From Vibrio sp. 10N (GTDB lineage: Bacteria > Pseudomonadota > Gammaproteobacteria > Enterobacterales > Vibrionaceae), in the NCBI RefSeq assembly GCF_036245475.1, contig NZ_BTPM01000001.1, positions 2,108,001-2,172,000 on the forward strand: DNA of 64,000 nucleotides, read 5' to 3'. Of this stretch, positions 9,136-17,337 are shown piece by piece. The position numbers and the translations under genes are program-made. Each line of letters begins with the position of its first letter. Position 1 is the stretch's first letter. Below the pieces are notes generated by a model that saw nothing but the letters and a program-made list of their open reading frames with translations, ran no database searches and was not told the DNA's origin.

Positions 9136-12100
9136 CTAAATCGGTTTCACCCTATGGAAAATCCGATACAACACAGGAACAACAATCAAAGTAAGCACTG
9201 TCGCAAAGCCAAGGCCAAACATGATCGTCACCGCCATGGGTTTAAAGAAAATATCTGGCAACAACGGGATCATACCGAGTATCGTGGTGATCGCCGCCAT
9301 ACATACCGGTCGCACACGACTTAATGCGGCATCCACTACCGCTAAGTACGGCTCTTTGCCCGACTTCATCTCTATCTCAATTTGATCAAGCAGTACAATG
9401 CCGTTCTTCAAAAGCATGCCTGACAAGCTCAAAAACCCAAGCAACGCCATAAAGCCGAATGGTGTATTCAGCGCCAGTAACCCCGTAGTTACACCAATCA
9501 CCGCAAGCGGCACCGTTAACCACACGATTAACGCCTCTTTCACCGCGTTGAATAGGAAAATGGTGATGAGGAACATAAACAGATAACCAAGAGGCATGGT
9601 CTGGAACAACGATGCTTGTGCATCACCAGACGACTCATACTCGCCGCCCCATTCCAATGAATAACCCGGTGGAAGCTCAATGGCTTCAATTTGCGGCTGC
9701 AGACGGCTTTGTAACGTAGCCGCGGTCTCTTCACCCAACAAATCAGGATCCGCCATAATGGTTAGCATGCGTTTACGGTTTTTGCGCACAATAATAGGAT
9801 CTTCCCAGCGAGTATCATAACCTTGAGTCACTTGTTGGAATGGAATGAATTCGCTAAGAGCCGGGCTCCAGATCATCATTCCTTCTATGTTGCGAATATC
9901 CACACGTTCCTCATCAGGCAGTCGTGCGACTATCGGCATCAACGTAGTGCCATCACGATATAAACCGACACTTTTTCCTGAAAACGACATCATCAAAACA
10001 TCATCAACATCCGATTTTGTGATGCCGTAACGTCTTGCCTGACTTTCGTTAAAGATAGGCTCCAGTACTTGTGTACGCTCGCGCCAATCGTGGCGAATAT
10101 TGTAAGCACCAGGATCGGCATACATGATGTCCATGACTTGCGAAGCAATACCACGCAGTACCGTTGGATCCGATCCGATGATACGCGCTTCTATTTTCGC
10201 ACCGCCACCAGGGCCCAGTTCAATCTGTTTAAGCTTGTAATTGATTTCTGGGAATGTCGCATCCAAATAGTCGCGAAAACGCGCCATCAATGGTTCTAAC
10301 TCTTGGTAATTATTCACTCGCGTGGTGATTTCCCCGTAAGCGGCATAGCTCTTCTCTGGGGCATAGGTCAACATAAAGCGCTGCAAACCCTTACCTGCCG
10401 TCGTCGTAATATGATCCGTTTCCGGCTGCTCGGCAATCCAAGTTTCTATCGCTTTGAGTTTGGTGTTGGTCGCACGGATATCGGTCCCTTCTGGCAACCA
10501 CACGTCTACTTGAAACATAGGAGTTGTAGATGCAGGGAAGAACGATTGTTTCACTTGGGTAAAGCCATACAAAGACGCCACCAATGCGACAACTAACACC
10601 ACCACCGTTAACCATGCACGATGCATGCAGTATTCCAGGAACTTACGGTAGGCGACGAACACAAACCCATTGTAAGGGTCTTTACTTTCATCGCCCTCGT
10701 TCATCTTCTGACCTTTGAAAAAGATATCGGCGAAGAATGGAGTCAAAGAGATAGCCGTGAACCAGCTCAACATCAGTGATATCAGTAGAACGGAGAACAA
10801 GGTACCACAGTACTCACCCGTGGAGTCTTCCGATAACCCAATTGGTGCAAACGCAGTGACGGCAATAACCGTCGCTCCGAGCAAGGGCCATTTGGTTTGA
10901 GTTACTATGTCCGTGGCAGCTTGGAGCCTGGTTCGTCCTTTTTGGGTGCCTATTAATATCCCCTCGACCACCACAATGGCATTATCCACCAGCATCCCTA
11001 ATGCTATAACCAGTGCACCGAGCGATATTCGTTGTAAATCAATAGCCATGTATTGCATGAAGATAAAAGTACCAAGTACTGTTAGCAGCAATATCAAGCC
11101 TATCAATAGCCCTGAGCGAAGCCCCATAAAAAACAGCAGTACAATAATGACTATCGCAACAGCCTGACCCAAACTAACGACGAAGCCACGAACGGATTTA
11201 TCGACTTCTTTTGGTTGGCTATATACTTCATTGATTTCGACACCTACAGGCTGCTGAAATTTAAGTTCAGCGAGTCGTCGATACAAACGATCACCCACTT
11301 CGACAACATTGACACCAGAGGCAAACGATATGCCCACATTGAGCGCAACATCACCATTGTAGGTAATAATGTTGTTCGGCACTTCGATAAAGCCACGCTT
11401 TATTTCCGCGACATCTTTCAAGAAGATAAGCCCCTGCGCACCACCTTCGGTTAAAATCAAATCGCCAAGTTCGGAAACGTCCGTAAACTCACCGGTTGGC
11501 TGAATACGAATGTACTTATCGCCAATACGAGTGGCACCGGCATTAGAAACAATGTTCTGAGTTTGAAGAAGATTAAATATGGTGCTTGGCGCAATACCTA
11601 ACGCACTGATTCGCTTAATGGAAATCTCAATAAAGACCTGCTCTTGCTGATCTCCTGTCACGGATACCTTACTCACGCCATCAACCAGCTCGAGTTCGCG
11701 ACGTAAGTAATCCACATAATCGAGGATTTCTTTGTAGCTATACCCTTCCCCCGTTAATGCAAACAGCACCCCATATACATCACCAAAATCATCAATGACC
11801 GACGGCTCATTCACGCCTGGTGGCAAAGAGCCTTTGACGTCGTTCACTTTTCGTCTCAGTTCATCCCAAATCTGTGGCAAGTCATCCGGACCATAATTGT
11901 TTTTCATGGTCACGGTGATTTGCGACAAGCCGCGACTGGAAATGGAGTTGATCTCATCGACATAAGTCAGTTGCTGGATCGCTTTCTCTATCGGGTACGT
12001 CACCTCCTCCTCAACTTGCTGAGGCGTCGCCCCCGGATAAGAAGTAACCACCATTGCATCTTTGATAGTAAACGCCGGATCTTCCAGTCGACCTAATCCA

Positions 12101-12237
12101 AAAAACGCTGACACCCCACCAATTAAAAAGATCAGCGATACCATCCAACTGATGACGCGATTACGAATGAAATACGCCGCTACCCCTGTGATTTCATCAT
12201 CGGATTGCGGTAATGATTTTTGTTGTTCTTGGCTCAT
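9136..12237 (-). CDS. RND efflux pump inner-membrane permease
   Basis: Proton-driven exporter subunit of a tripartite RND pump, 1033 residues, the normal AcrB-family length. Seen: TM1 near residue 35, two large periplasmic loops, TM2-6 around 340-480 and TM8-12 near the end. The TM4 proton relay reads GMLVDNAIVVVE, so the first aspartate is kept and the second is asparagine, and TM10 has the matching lysine (GMLLKNGIVLLDQ). That pattern belongs to a subgroup distinct from AcrB and from metal pumps of the CusA type. The start shares one base with the stop of the upstream adaptor (TAATG). Substrate unknown; antimicrobials or bile are common for Vibrio pumps. No outer-membrane channel gene is nearby, so TolC is presumably used. 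Confidence 0.92.
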   Translation of the reverse strand: MSQEQQKSLPQSDDEITGVAAYFIRNRVISWMVSLIFLIGGVSAFFGLGRLEDPAFTIKDAMVVTSYPGATPQQVEEEVTYPIEKAIQQLTYVDEINSISSRGLSQITVTMKNNYGPDDLPQIWDELRRKVNDVKGSLPPGVNEPSVIDDFGDVYGVLFALTGEGYSYKEILDYVDYLRRELELVDGVSKVSVTGDQQEQVFIEISIKRISALGIAPSTIFNLLQTQNIVSNAGATRIGDKYIRIQPTGEFTDVSELGDLILTEGGAQGLIFLKDVAEIKRGFIEVPNNIITYNGDVALNVGISFASGVNVVEVGDRLYRRLAELKFQQPVGVEINEVYSQPKEVDKSVRGFVVSLGQAVAIVIIVLLFFMGLRSGLLIGLILLLTVLGTFIFMQYMAIDLQRISLGALVIALGMLVDNAIVVVEGILIGTQKGRTRLQAATDIVTQTKWPLLGATVIAVTAFAPIGLSEDSTGEYCGTLFSVLLISLMLSWFTAISLTPFFADIFFKGQKMNEGDESKDPYNGFVFVAYRKFLEYCMHRAWLTVVVLVVALVASLYGFTQVKQSFFPASTTPMFQVDVWLPEGTDIRATNTKLKAIETWIAEQPETDHITTTAGKGLQRFMLTYAPEKSYAAYGEITTRVNNYQELEPLMARFRDYLDATFPEINYKLKQIELGPGGGAKIEARIIGSDPTVLRGIASQVMDIMYADPGAYNIRHDWRERTQVLEPIFNESQARRYGITKSDVDDVLMMSFSGKSVGLYRDGTTLMPIVARLPDEERVDIRNIEGMMIWSPALSEFIPFQQVTQGYDTRWEDPIIVRKNRKRMLTIMADPDLLGEETAATLQSRLQPQIEAIELPPGYSLEWGGEYESSGDAQASLFQTMPLGYLFMFLITIFLFNAVKEALIVWLTVPLAVIGVTTGLLALNTPFGFMALLGFLSLSGMLLKNGIVLLDQIEIEMKSGKEPYLAVVDAALSRVRPVCMAAITTILGMIPLLPDIFFKPMAVTIMFGLGFATVLTLIVVPVLYRIFHRVKPI

Positions 12238-13313
12238 TACTTCGCCTCCTGCGGTAATACTTCGACCTTCAAGCCTTCCCTGAGTCGTGCAATCCCTGCC
12301 ACAACAATTTGTTGCGATGCCTCCAGCCCACTCAGGATCTGTATCGTCGACTGGGATACCTTACCGGTCACAACTTGTTGTTTTGAAACGGTACTGTCGT
12401 CATTCACCACCCAGACAAATTTTTCATTCGCGACTAAACTATCACCATCTTGATTGAAGAGCGCCTCAATAGGCACGCTAACGCCGACACTAAAGTTCAT
12501 TCCAACGTCCGATGCATTCGATGTTACATCCACCGCCATACCGTCAAGAATGTATTCGTTCTCAGGCATTGGCAGCACTAAAGTGGCAGTAAAAGTACCC
12601 AGAGCCGGATCAGGCTCAGTCGTAAACTCTTTTAGTGATGCAGCGTACTCATTACCGGATGGCACGCGGACCAGAGCTTCTATGTTGGTTATATCTTCTT
12701 GTTTAGGTTGGTTGAGCGAGAAGCTATCTGGCAGTTGCAGCACCACTTCTACCTCTTCAACACTGTGAATGTTCACCACTTGCTGCCCAATTTGCACATT
12801 CTCAAATTTCTCCGCGGAAACGCGAGAAATAATGCCATCTACTGGTGCTTTTAATTCAGTGAATGACAAACGAAGTTTAGCCAGATCCAGCTCCGCTCTT
12901 GCGTAAGCACGCTGCGCAGCTATCTCATCGAATTGTGACTGAGCCAGTAGCCCTTTTTTAACAAGCGGACTCGAACGTCGGTATTGACTGTCGATCACGG
13001 TATAGCGAGCCTGCGCATTATCGACCGCCAGCTGGTAGTCAGTTGGGTCCAACACCGCCAACACATCGCCGCGATTCACAAAGTCGCCTTCCTTGAGATC
13101 AATTGAGCTGATCTCACCCGCAACCCGAAAGCTCAAGTGAGAGCGATCAGCAGCGCTCGCCAACGCAGGAAAGTAGAGCCGGTTTTTTAACTCAGTTTGG
13201 CCAAGTTCTACCACTCGTACTTTAGGTACCTCTTTTCGCTCACCAACTTCAGGTTTGCTACAACCAACAACGGCAAGGCCAAGCAAAAGTGTAGTCATAT
13301 AGTGACACTTCAT
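12237..13313 (-). CDS. RND efflux periplasmic adaptor lipoprotein (second)
   Basis: Membrane-fusion protein linking the RND permease to an outer-membrane channel, 358 residues. Seen: signal peptide ending in the lipobox LAVVGC near residue 18, a barrel-sandwich/lipoyl half-motif (AGEISSIDLKEGDFVNRGDVLAVLD), a helical hairpin 80-135, the second lipoyl half (LKAPVDGIISRV) and beta-barrel and membrane-proximal domains after that. An upstream start at 13364 would lie inside the previous gene; the ATG at 13313 follows that gene's TAA by one base and begins a proper lipoprotein signal. Paralogue of the next-listed adaptor. Confidence 0.88.
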   Translation of the reverse strand: MKCHYMTTLLLGLAVVGCSKPEVGERKEVPKVRVVELGQTELKNRLYFPALASAADRSHLSFRVAGEISSIDLKEGDFVNRGDVLAVLDPTDYQLAVDNAQARYTVIDSQYRRSSPLVKKGLLAQSQFDEIAAQRAYARAELDLAKLRLSFTELKAPVDGIISRVSAEKFENVQIGQQVVNIHSVEEVEVVLQLPDSFSLNQPKQEDITNIEALVRVPSGNEYAASLKEFTTEPDPALGTFTATLVLPMPENEYILDGMAVDVTSNASDVGMNFSVGVSVPIEALFNQDGDSLVANEKFVWVVNDDSTVSKQQVVTGKVSQSTIQILSGLEASQQIVVAGIARLREGLKVEVLPQEAK

Positions 13314-13314
13314 C

Positions 13315-14349
13315 TTACAGCCCTCTCTCTTTGACCCACTCGCGAACCTTGATGCCGGCATCAATGCCTTGCACCCCGGAAATCACAATTTGGTCGCCAT
13401 CATTCAATCCACTCACTACCTGACGTTTTTCGTTGAGCTCTACCGCAACTTTTTCCACGATACCTTGCCCATTAACGCGCCAAACGCACTGCTTGTCTGC
13501 TTCCATAAATAACGCCGATGTTGGTATCACAGTCGCTGTCGCGCTTTTTGCTATCACTCGAACTTGACCAGCCATACCCGGTAAGATGCCAACATCTGAT
13601 GGGCGCTCCATCACCATGGTCACTTTATAACTGCCGGTTTTCGGATCAGCCTCAGTATCAATTTCCTGAAAAGTCAGTTCAAAATCATTGTTTGGGTAGG
13701 CATCAAACTTCATCGTCGCTTCAACTTTAGCGCCGCTTTGAAAACGGTTGAGTAACGCATCAGGCAATTGGAAGTTCACTTTGAGTAGCTGATTAGACTG
13801 AATATTCATCACGCCCTCTTTGGCTTGGATGTATTCATAGTTGTCGGCAGGAATAATCGAAATAGTGCCATCATAAGGGGCGAGTAGCCGTGTATAGCCT
13901 AAATTGGCTTTAGCTTGTGACCAATTAGCGCGGGCAGAGTTCATGTTCGCTTTCGCTTGGTCAAAATCCTGTTCAGAGACGACTTGCTCTTTGCGAAGCT
14001 TAAGTGATCGCTGATATTGCACATCCGCAAGCCTAAAGTTCGCCTGTGCCTGTTTTTCTAGTTGTTGATACTCGTCTGGATTAAGGCCGGCTAGAAAGTC
14101 GCCTTTGGTAACGCGCTGGCCCGATCGGACGGCAATCTCCTCAAGCTGCCCAGGAACGCGAAACGCCAGTACTGCTTTATCTCCAGCTTCCGAGGTGGCA
14201 GGAAAGGTACGTTCAAATTGGCTGTTGCCGACGGAGACGGTGAAAAGCTTAGCGGGACGAGATTCTGGCTCTGGAACAGGTGGTGGCTCCTTACCACAAC
14301 CACTGAGGAAACTTGTGATGACCACCAGCAAGGTAAACTTACTATTCAT
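13315..14349 (-). CDS. RND efflux periplasmic adaptor lipoprotein (first)
   Basis: Membrane-fusion protein of 344 residues and first gene of the efflux operon. Seen: signal peptide with lipobox FLSGC near residue 18, proline-rich linker (EPPPVPEPE), lipoyl half-motifs (PGQLEEIAVRSGQRVTKGDFLAGL and LLAPYDGTIS), coiled hairpin about 85-140, then the beta-barrel region. Two adaptors upstream of one permease is the layout of Vibrio VexIJK/VmeGHI-like pumps, where both adaptors may be needed; that comparison is from memory of the family. The promoter should lie in 14350-14500; no box stands out. Confidence 0.87.
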   Translation of the reverse strand: MNSKFTLLVVITSFLSGCGKEPPPVPEPESRPAKLFTVSVGNSQFERTFPATSEAGDKAVLAFRVPGQLEEIAVRSGQRVTKGDFLAGLNPDEYQQLEKQAQANFRLADVQYQRSLKLRKEQVVSEQDFDQAKANMNSARANWSQAKANLGYTRLLAPYDGTISIIPADNYEYIQAKEGVMNIQSNQLLKVNFQLPDALLNRFQSGAKVEATMKFDAYPNNDFELTFQEIDTEADPKTGSYKVTMVMERPSDVGILPGMAGQVRVIAKSATATVIPTSALFMEADKQCVWRVNGQGIVEKVAVELNEKRQVVSGLNDGDQIVISGVQGIDAGIKVREWVKERGL

Positions 14350-14566
14350 TCTCTAACTACCTTGTTTTAATTGTACTTTTAAACATAGTCTAGAGAGTCA
14401 GTGCTTGCCACCAAGTTATTAATAATTAATGAATTTGTCGCAAAATAGCGTAGCTCAAGCGATTAGAGTTCGCTCAGAGTCAAGTGAAAGATCAAATCGC
14501 TGTTAAGTGATGAAGGCATACCCATCTGAGATTAATATCACCCCATTAGCCATAAATTACCGAACA

Positions 14567-14590
14567 CATAAAAGGCGCCGCAGCGCCTTT
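14567..14590 (-). terminator. Terminator of the psp operon
   Basis: Stem AAAGGCGC/GCGCCTTT with a 4-base loop just after pspC; on the minus strand the stem runs into CCTTTTATG. The rest of the 270-base gap between pspC and the efflux operon shows nothing I can name. Confidence 0.7.
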
Positions 14591-14619
14591 AACATTCCAA
14601 ACAAGCTGTGCCTGTTTGC

Positions 14620-15009
14620 TTACAACTTACTGAACTCGCGATTAACCTTAAACGCTTCGGATGTGACATACGCTTCCATGTCTCGCACTTTATGCTCCAT
14701 TGAGTCAAAGTCGCGTTCCAACGTATTAATGAGATCCTTAGCTGTCTGTCCTTGCTGCCAAGGTTTACTCTTTAGAGAGTGCTCTTGCTTCGTTTTCATT
14801 GCCTGAACAAAATTATCAGGTTGCTTTTCCAACATTAAGCTCATGGCCACGTAAGCAAGAATGACCAAAAAGCTTCCGCCTAATAAAGCAGCGGAGATAA
14901 CCAGAATGCGTACCAGCCACACCTCAAGCCCAAAATAATTGGCCAATCCTGCACAGACACCGGTGAGCTTTCCGTTAACCGGATCTTTATACAGCTCTCT
15001 ATGCGTCAT
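14620..15009 (-). CDS. pspC: Phage shock protein PspC
   Basis: Inner-membrane protein of the phage-shock response that, with PspB, relays envelope stress to PspA. 129 residues. Seen: the N-terminal PspC domain (YKDPVNGKLTGVCAGLANYF), one strong transmembrane segment about 35-62, and a charged helical cytoplasmic or periplasmic tail. A longer frame begins at 15039, but ATG at 15009 gives the conserved N-terminus and overlaps the pspB end by 11 bases, so the two are translationally coupled. Third gene of pspABC. Confidence 0.93.
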   Translation of the reverse strand: MTHRELYKDPVNGKLTGVCAGLANYFGLEVWLVRILVISAALLGGSFLVILAYVAMSLMLEKQPDNFVQAMKTKQEHSLKSKPWQQGQTAKDLINTLERDFDSMEHKVRDMEAYVTSEAFKVNREFSKL

Positions 15010-15235
15010 AGTTCTGCCTCCAGTTCGGTGCCTCTGCATCTAGAATTCGCTCTAGATTGTCGACTCGAGCTTGCATTTTTTCTGCTCGCTGCGACAAAGA
15101 CTGCAATTTTTGAAACTCTTGTTCAGACAATCCATTCTCTGACTTGCGTTTGCTGCGGTAGTGGAGAAAAAGCCACAGCGGTGCGACAAAAATCAGAAAG
15201 ACAATTAATGGACCCGCAATTAAAAAAGTCGACAT
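14999..15235 (-). CDS. pspB: Phage shock protein PspB
   Basis: Small inner-membrane partner of PspC, 78 residues, typical family length. Seen: N-terminal transmembrane segment (LIAGPLIVFLIFVAPLWLFL), a basic stop-transfer, then a leucine-rich amphipathic helix (FQKLQSLSQRAEKMQARVDNLERIL) ending in an acidic APNWR tail. Lies 20 bases after pspA and overlaps pspC. Confidence 0.94.
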   Translation of the reverse strand: MSTFLIAGPLIVFLIFVAPLWLFLHYRSKRKSENGLSEQEFQKLQSLSQRAEKMQARVDNLERILDAEAPNWRQNYDA

Positions 15236-15255
15236 GTTTTTCTCCTACTCCGTTG

Positions 15256-15924
15256 TTATTTGTCTTTGTTCATCTGCTCTTTAAGTTTGGCAAGCTCTTG
15301 ATCGATCTCATCTTGGGCTTGCAGCTCAGCAAATTCTTGGTCGAGAGATTTGGCGTTACCTGTTTTGGAGTACAGATCCGCTTCCGCTTCCAGCTCATCA
15401 ATTTTGCGTGAGTACTGCTCAAATTTTGCCATCGCTTCGTGAGTGCGGCTTGTGTGCAAATGTTTTTGTACATCGCGACGGTTACTCGCCGCTTCCGAAC
15501 GAATCACCAATGCTTGCTGCTTAGCGCGAGTTTCCGTGATTTTAGATTCTAGCTTAGCAATCTCGTTGGTCAGTTTGTCAATGGTTTCTTCCACTAAGGT
15601 CTGCTCATCGTGCAAGCCTTTTACAACGTTTTCAAGCTTTTGCTTTTCAATAAGCGCGGCTCTCGCCAAATCTTCACGTTGCTTAGTCAGTGCTAATGTT
15701 GCTTTCTGCGCCCATTCTGCAATTTGCTCTTCAATCGAAGTTACTTTACGCGCCAGCTCTTTTTTATCAGCAATGGCTTTTGCGGAGTTGGTGCGAACTT
15801 CAACAAGCGTATCTTCCATCTCCTGAATGATGAGGCGAATCATCTTTTCTGGATCTTCCGCTTTATCAAGCAAGGCACTAATGTTTGAATTTACGATATC
15901 GGCAAAACGAGAAAAAATACCCAT
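15256..15924 (-). CDS. pspA: Phage shock protein PspA
   Basis: Peripheral inner-membrane protein of the ESCRT-III-like PspA/IM30 family, 222 residues. It binds stressed membranes as oligomers and, unstressed, holds PspF inactive. Seen: amphipathic N-terminal helix MGIFSRFADIVNSNI, the PEKMIRLIIQEMEDTLVEVR core, and coiled coil over most of the rest. AGGAGA ribosome site. First gene of pspABC; a sigma-54 promoter lies 60 bases upstream. Confidence 0.96.
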   Translation of the reverse strand: MGIFSRFADIVNSNISALLDKAEDPEKMIRLIIQEMEDTLVEVRTNSAKAIADKKELARKVTSIEEQIAEWAQKATLALTKQREDLARAALIEKQKLENVVKGLHDEQTLVEETIDKLTNEIAKLESKITETRAKQQALVIRSEAASNRRDVQKHLHTSRTHEAMAKFEQYSRKIDELEAEADLYSKTGNAKSLDQEFAELQAQDEIDQELAKLKEQMNKDK

Positions 15925-15983
15925 AATACATCTCCTATCTGGATGAGTTCGCCAATGAACTCTTTGGTTGTTGATAGCAGTAA

Positions 15984-15999
15984 TCCAAGTACCGTGCCA
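15984..15999 (-). promoter_or_regulatory. Sigma-54 promoter of pspABC
   Basis: On the minus strand TGGCACG-GTAC-TTGGA: the -24 element is perfect and the spacing to the -12 element is exact; the -12 reads TTGG instead of TTGC. It lies between pspF and pspA and points to pspA, as expected for a PspF-dependent promoter. Confidence 0.85.
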
Positions 16000-16116
16000 A
16001 CATTTTCATTTCTTACATATCAATAACTTAACATTAATCACTCGCTTTCACCAGTCGCCATGCTAAGATGCATAAGCCAACAATTGGTATTTTTTACCAA
16101 CATTGAAGAGGGAATC

Positions 16117-17154
16117 ATGGCGCAGAACTTAATCGGTGAATCTCCGGCTTTTTTAGCGGTATTAGACAAAGTCTCCAGACTAGCCCCGATCGATAGACCC
16201 GTACTGGTCATTGGTGAACGCGGAACTGGTAAAGAGTTAATTGCTCAGAGACTTCACTATCTATCCAAACGCTGGGACCAACCTTTAGTGTCCCTAAATT
16301 GTTCGACCCTAAGTGAAGGGCTTATTGATTCAGAATTGTTTGGCCATGAGTCTGGTGCGTTTACTGGCGCTAAAGGTCGTCATCAAGGCCGGTTTGAGCG
16401 TGCTGAAAACGGGACGCTTTTTCTCGATGAACTCGCCACTACGCCTCTATCTGTACAAGAAAAACTGCTCCGGGTAATTGAATATGGTCAATATGAGCGA
16501 GTTGGCGGCGCCAAAGCGCTAGAGGCCAATGTCCGCTTAGTATGCGCGACCAATGAAGATTTACCGAGACTTGCTGAGAAAGGAAAGTTTCGCCCCGACC
16601 TGCTTGATCGCCTCGCCTTTGATGTCATTCACCTCCCACCGCTACGACACAGACAAGAAGACATCCCTCTGCTCGCCGAGTTTTTCGCAATTAAGATGTG
16701 CCGCGAGTTAGGCTTGCCTTTTTTCGTAGGTTTCACCGACGATGCGTGGCAAAGCATTCATGAGTACCATTGGCCTGGTAACGTGCGTGAGCTGAAAAAT
16801 GTCGTCGAGCGCGCGGTCTATCAGCAAGGAACCAACGAACAACCCATCGAGTCACTCATTTTCAATCCGTTTGTCAGCCAATTCGGAGATTTGGGCACCA
16901 TGGCACGCAAAGACGAAGAAACAGAACAAGAATCTAGTGAGAACTCAGCAATGTCAGTAGAGGCTCAAACTGAGTCAACAGACACCGACTGGGCCTTCCC
17001 TCTCGACTTTAAGTCTTGGCAAGATGAGCAGAACATTAAATTGATAAACCAAGCACTGAAACAAGCTCAATACAATCAACGTGGTGCAGCCAAACTGCTA
17101 AGCTTGAGTTATGACCAGCTAAGAGGCTTAGTGCGAAAGTATAAACTGGTTTGA
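16117..17154 (+). CDS. pspF: Phage shock operon transcriptional activator PspF
   Basis: Sigma-54 bacterial enhancer-binding protein, 345 residues. Seen: AAA+ domain about 5-235 with Walker A GERGTGKE, the sigma-54 contact loop ESGAFTGA, Walker B GTLFLDEL and sensor elements (CATNEDLPRLAEKGKFRPDLLDRL), then a linker rich in Glu/Ser (about 265-310) and a C-terminal Fis-type helix-turn-helix (YNQRGAAKLLSLSYDQLRGLVRKY). No N-terminal receiver, as in PspF, which is controlled by PspA binding. ATG at 16117 has a GAGGG site; an earlier in-frame start at 16060 has none. Divergent from pspABC. Confidence 0.94.
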   Translation: MAQNLIGESPAFLAVLDKVSRLAPIDRPVLVIGERGTGKELIAQRLHYLSKRWDQPLVSLNCSTLSEGLIDSELFGHESGAFTGAKGRHQGRFERAENGTLFLDELATTPLSVQEKLLRVIEYGQYERVGGAKALEANVRLVCATNEDLPRLAEKGKFRPDLLDRLAFDVIHLPPLRHRQEDIPLLAEFFAIKMCRELGLPFFVGFTDDAWQSIHEYHWPGNVRELKNVVERAVYQQGTNEQPIESLIFNPFVSQFGDLGTMARKDEETEQESSENSAMSVEAQTESTDTDWAFPLDFKSWQDEQNIKLINQALKQAQYNQRGAAKLLSLSYDQLRGLVRKYKLV

Positions 17155-17262
17155 TATTGATGGGTGACTGAGGCTACCTATCTAACAAACTCAGCGATAA
17201 GTAATTGTCGTTATTGGTTTAGCAAGCGAATTAGTGGTAAATTACCCTGATCTGAATATAGG

Positions 17263-17308
17263 TATACCCAAGTAACCTCAAGATACAGGTTTAGGTCATT
17301 TGGGTATA
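17263..17308. repeat. Imperfect palindromic element between pspF and sapA
   Basis: Outer arms TATACCCAAGT (17263-17273) and ATTTGGGTATA (17298-17308) are near-perfect inverted copies; an inner AACCT (17274-17278) pairs with AGGTT (17287-17291). It could fold into a long hairpin in RNA. No U-run follows. It looks like a small dispersed palindrome rather than a plain terminator; no second copy is seen in this window. Confidence 0.55.
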
Positions 17309-17337
17309 TTACGTTCGCCAAAGAATGTAGCGTGTTT

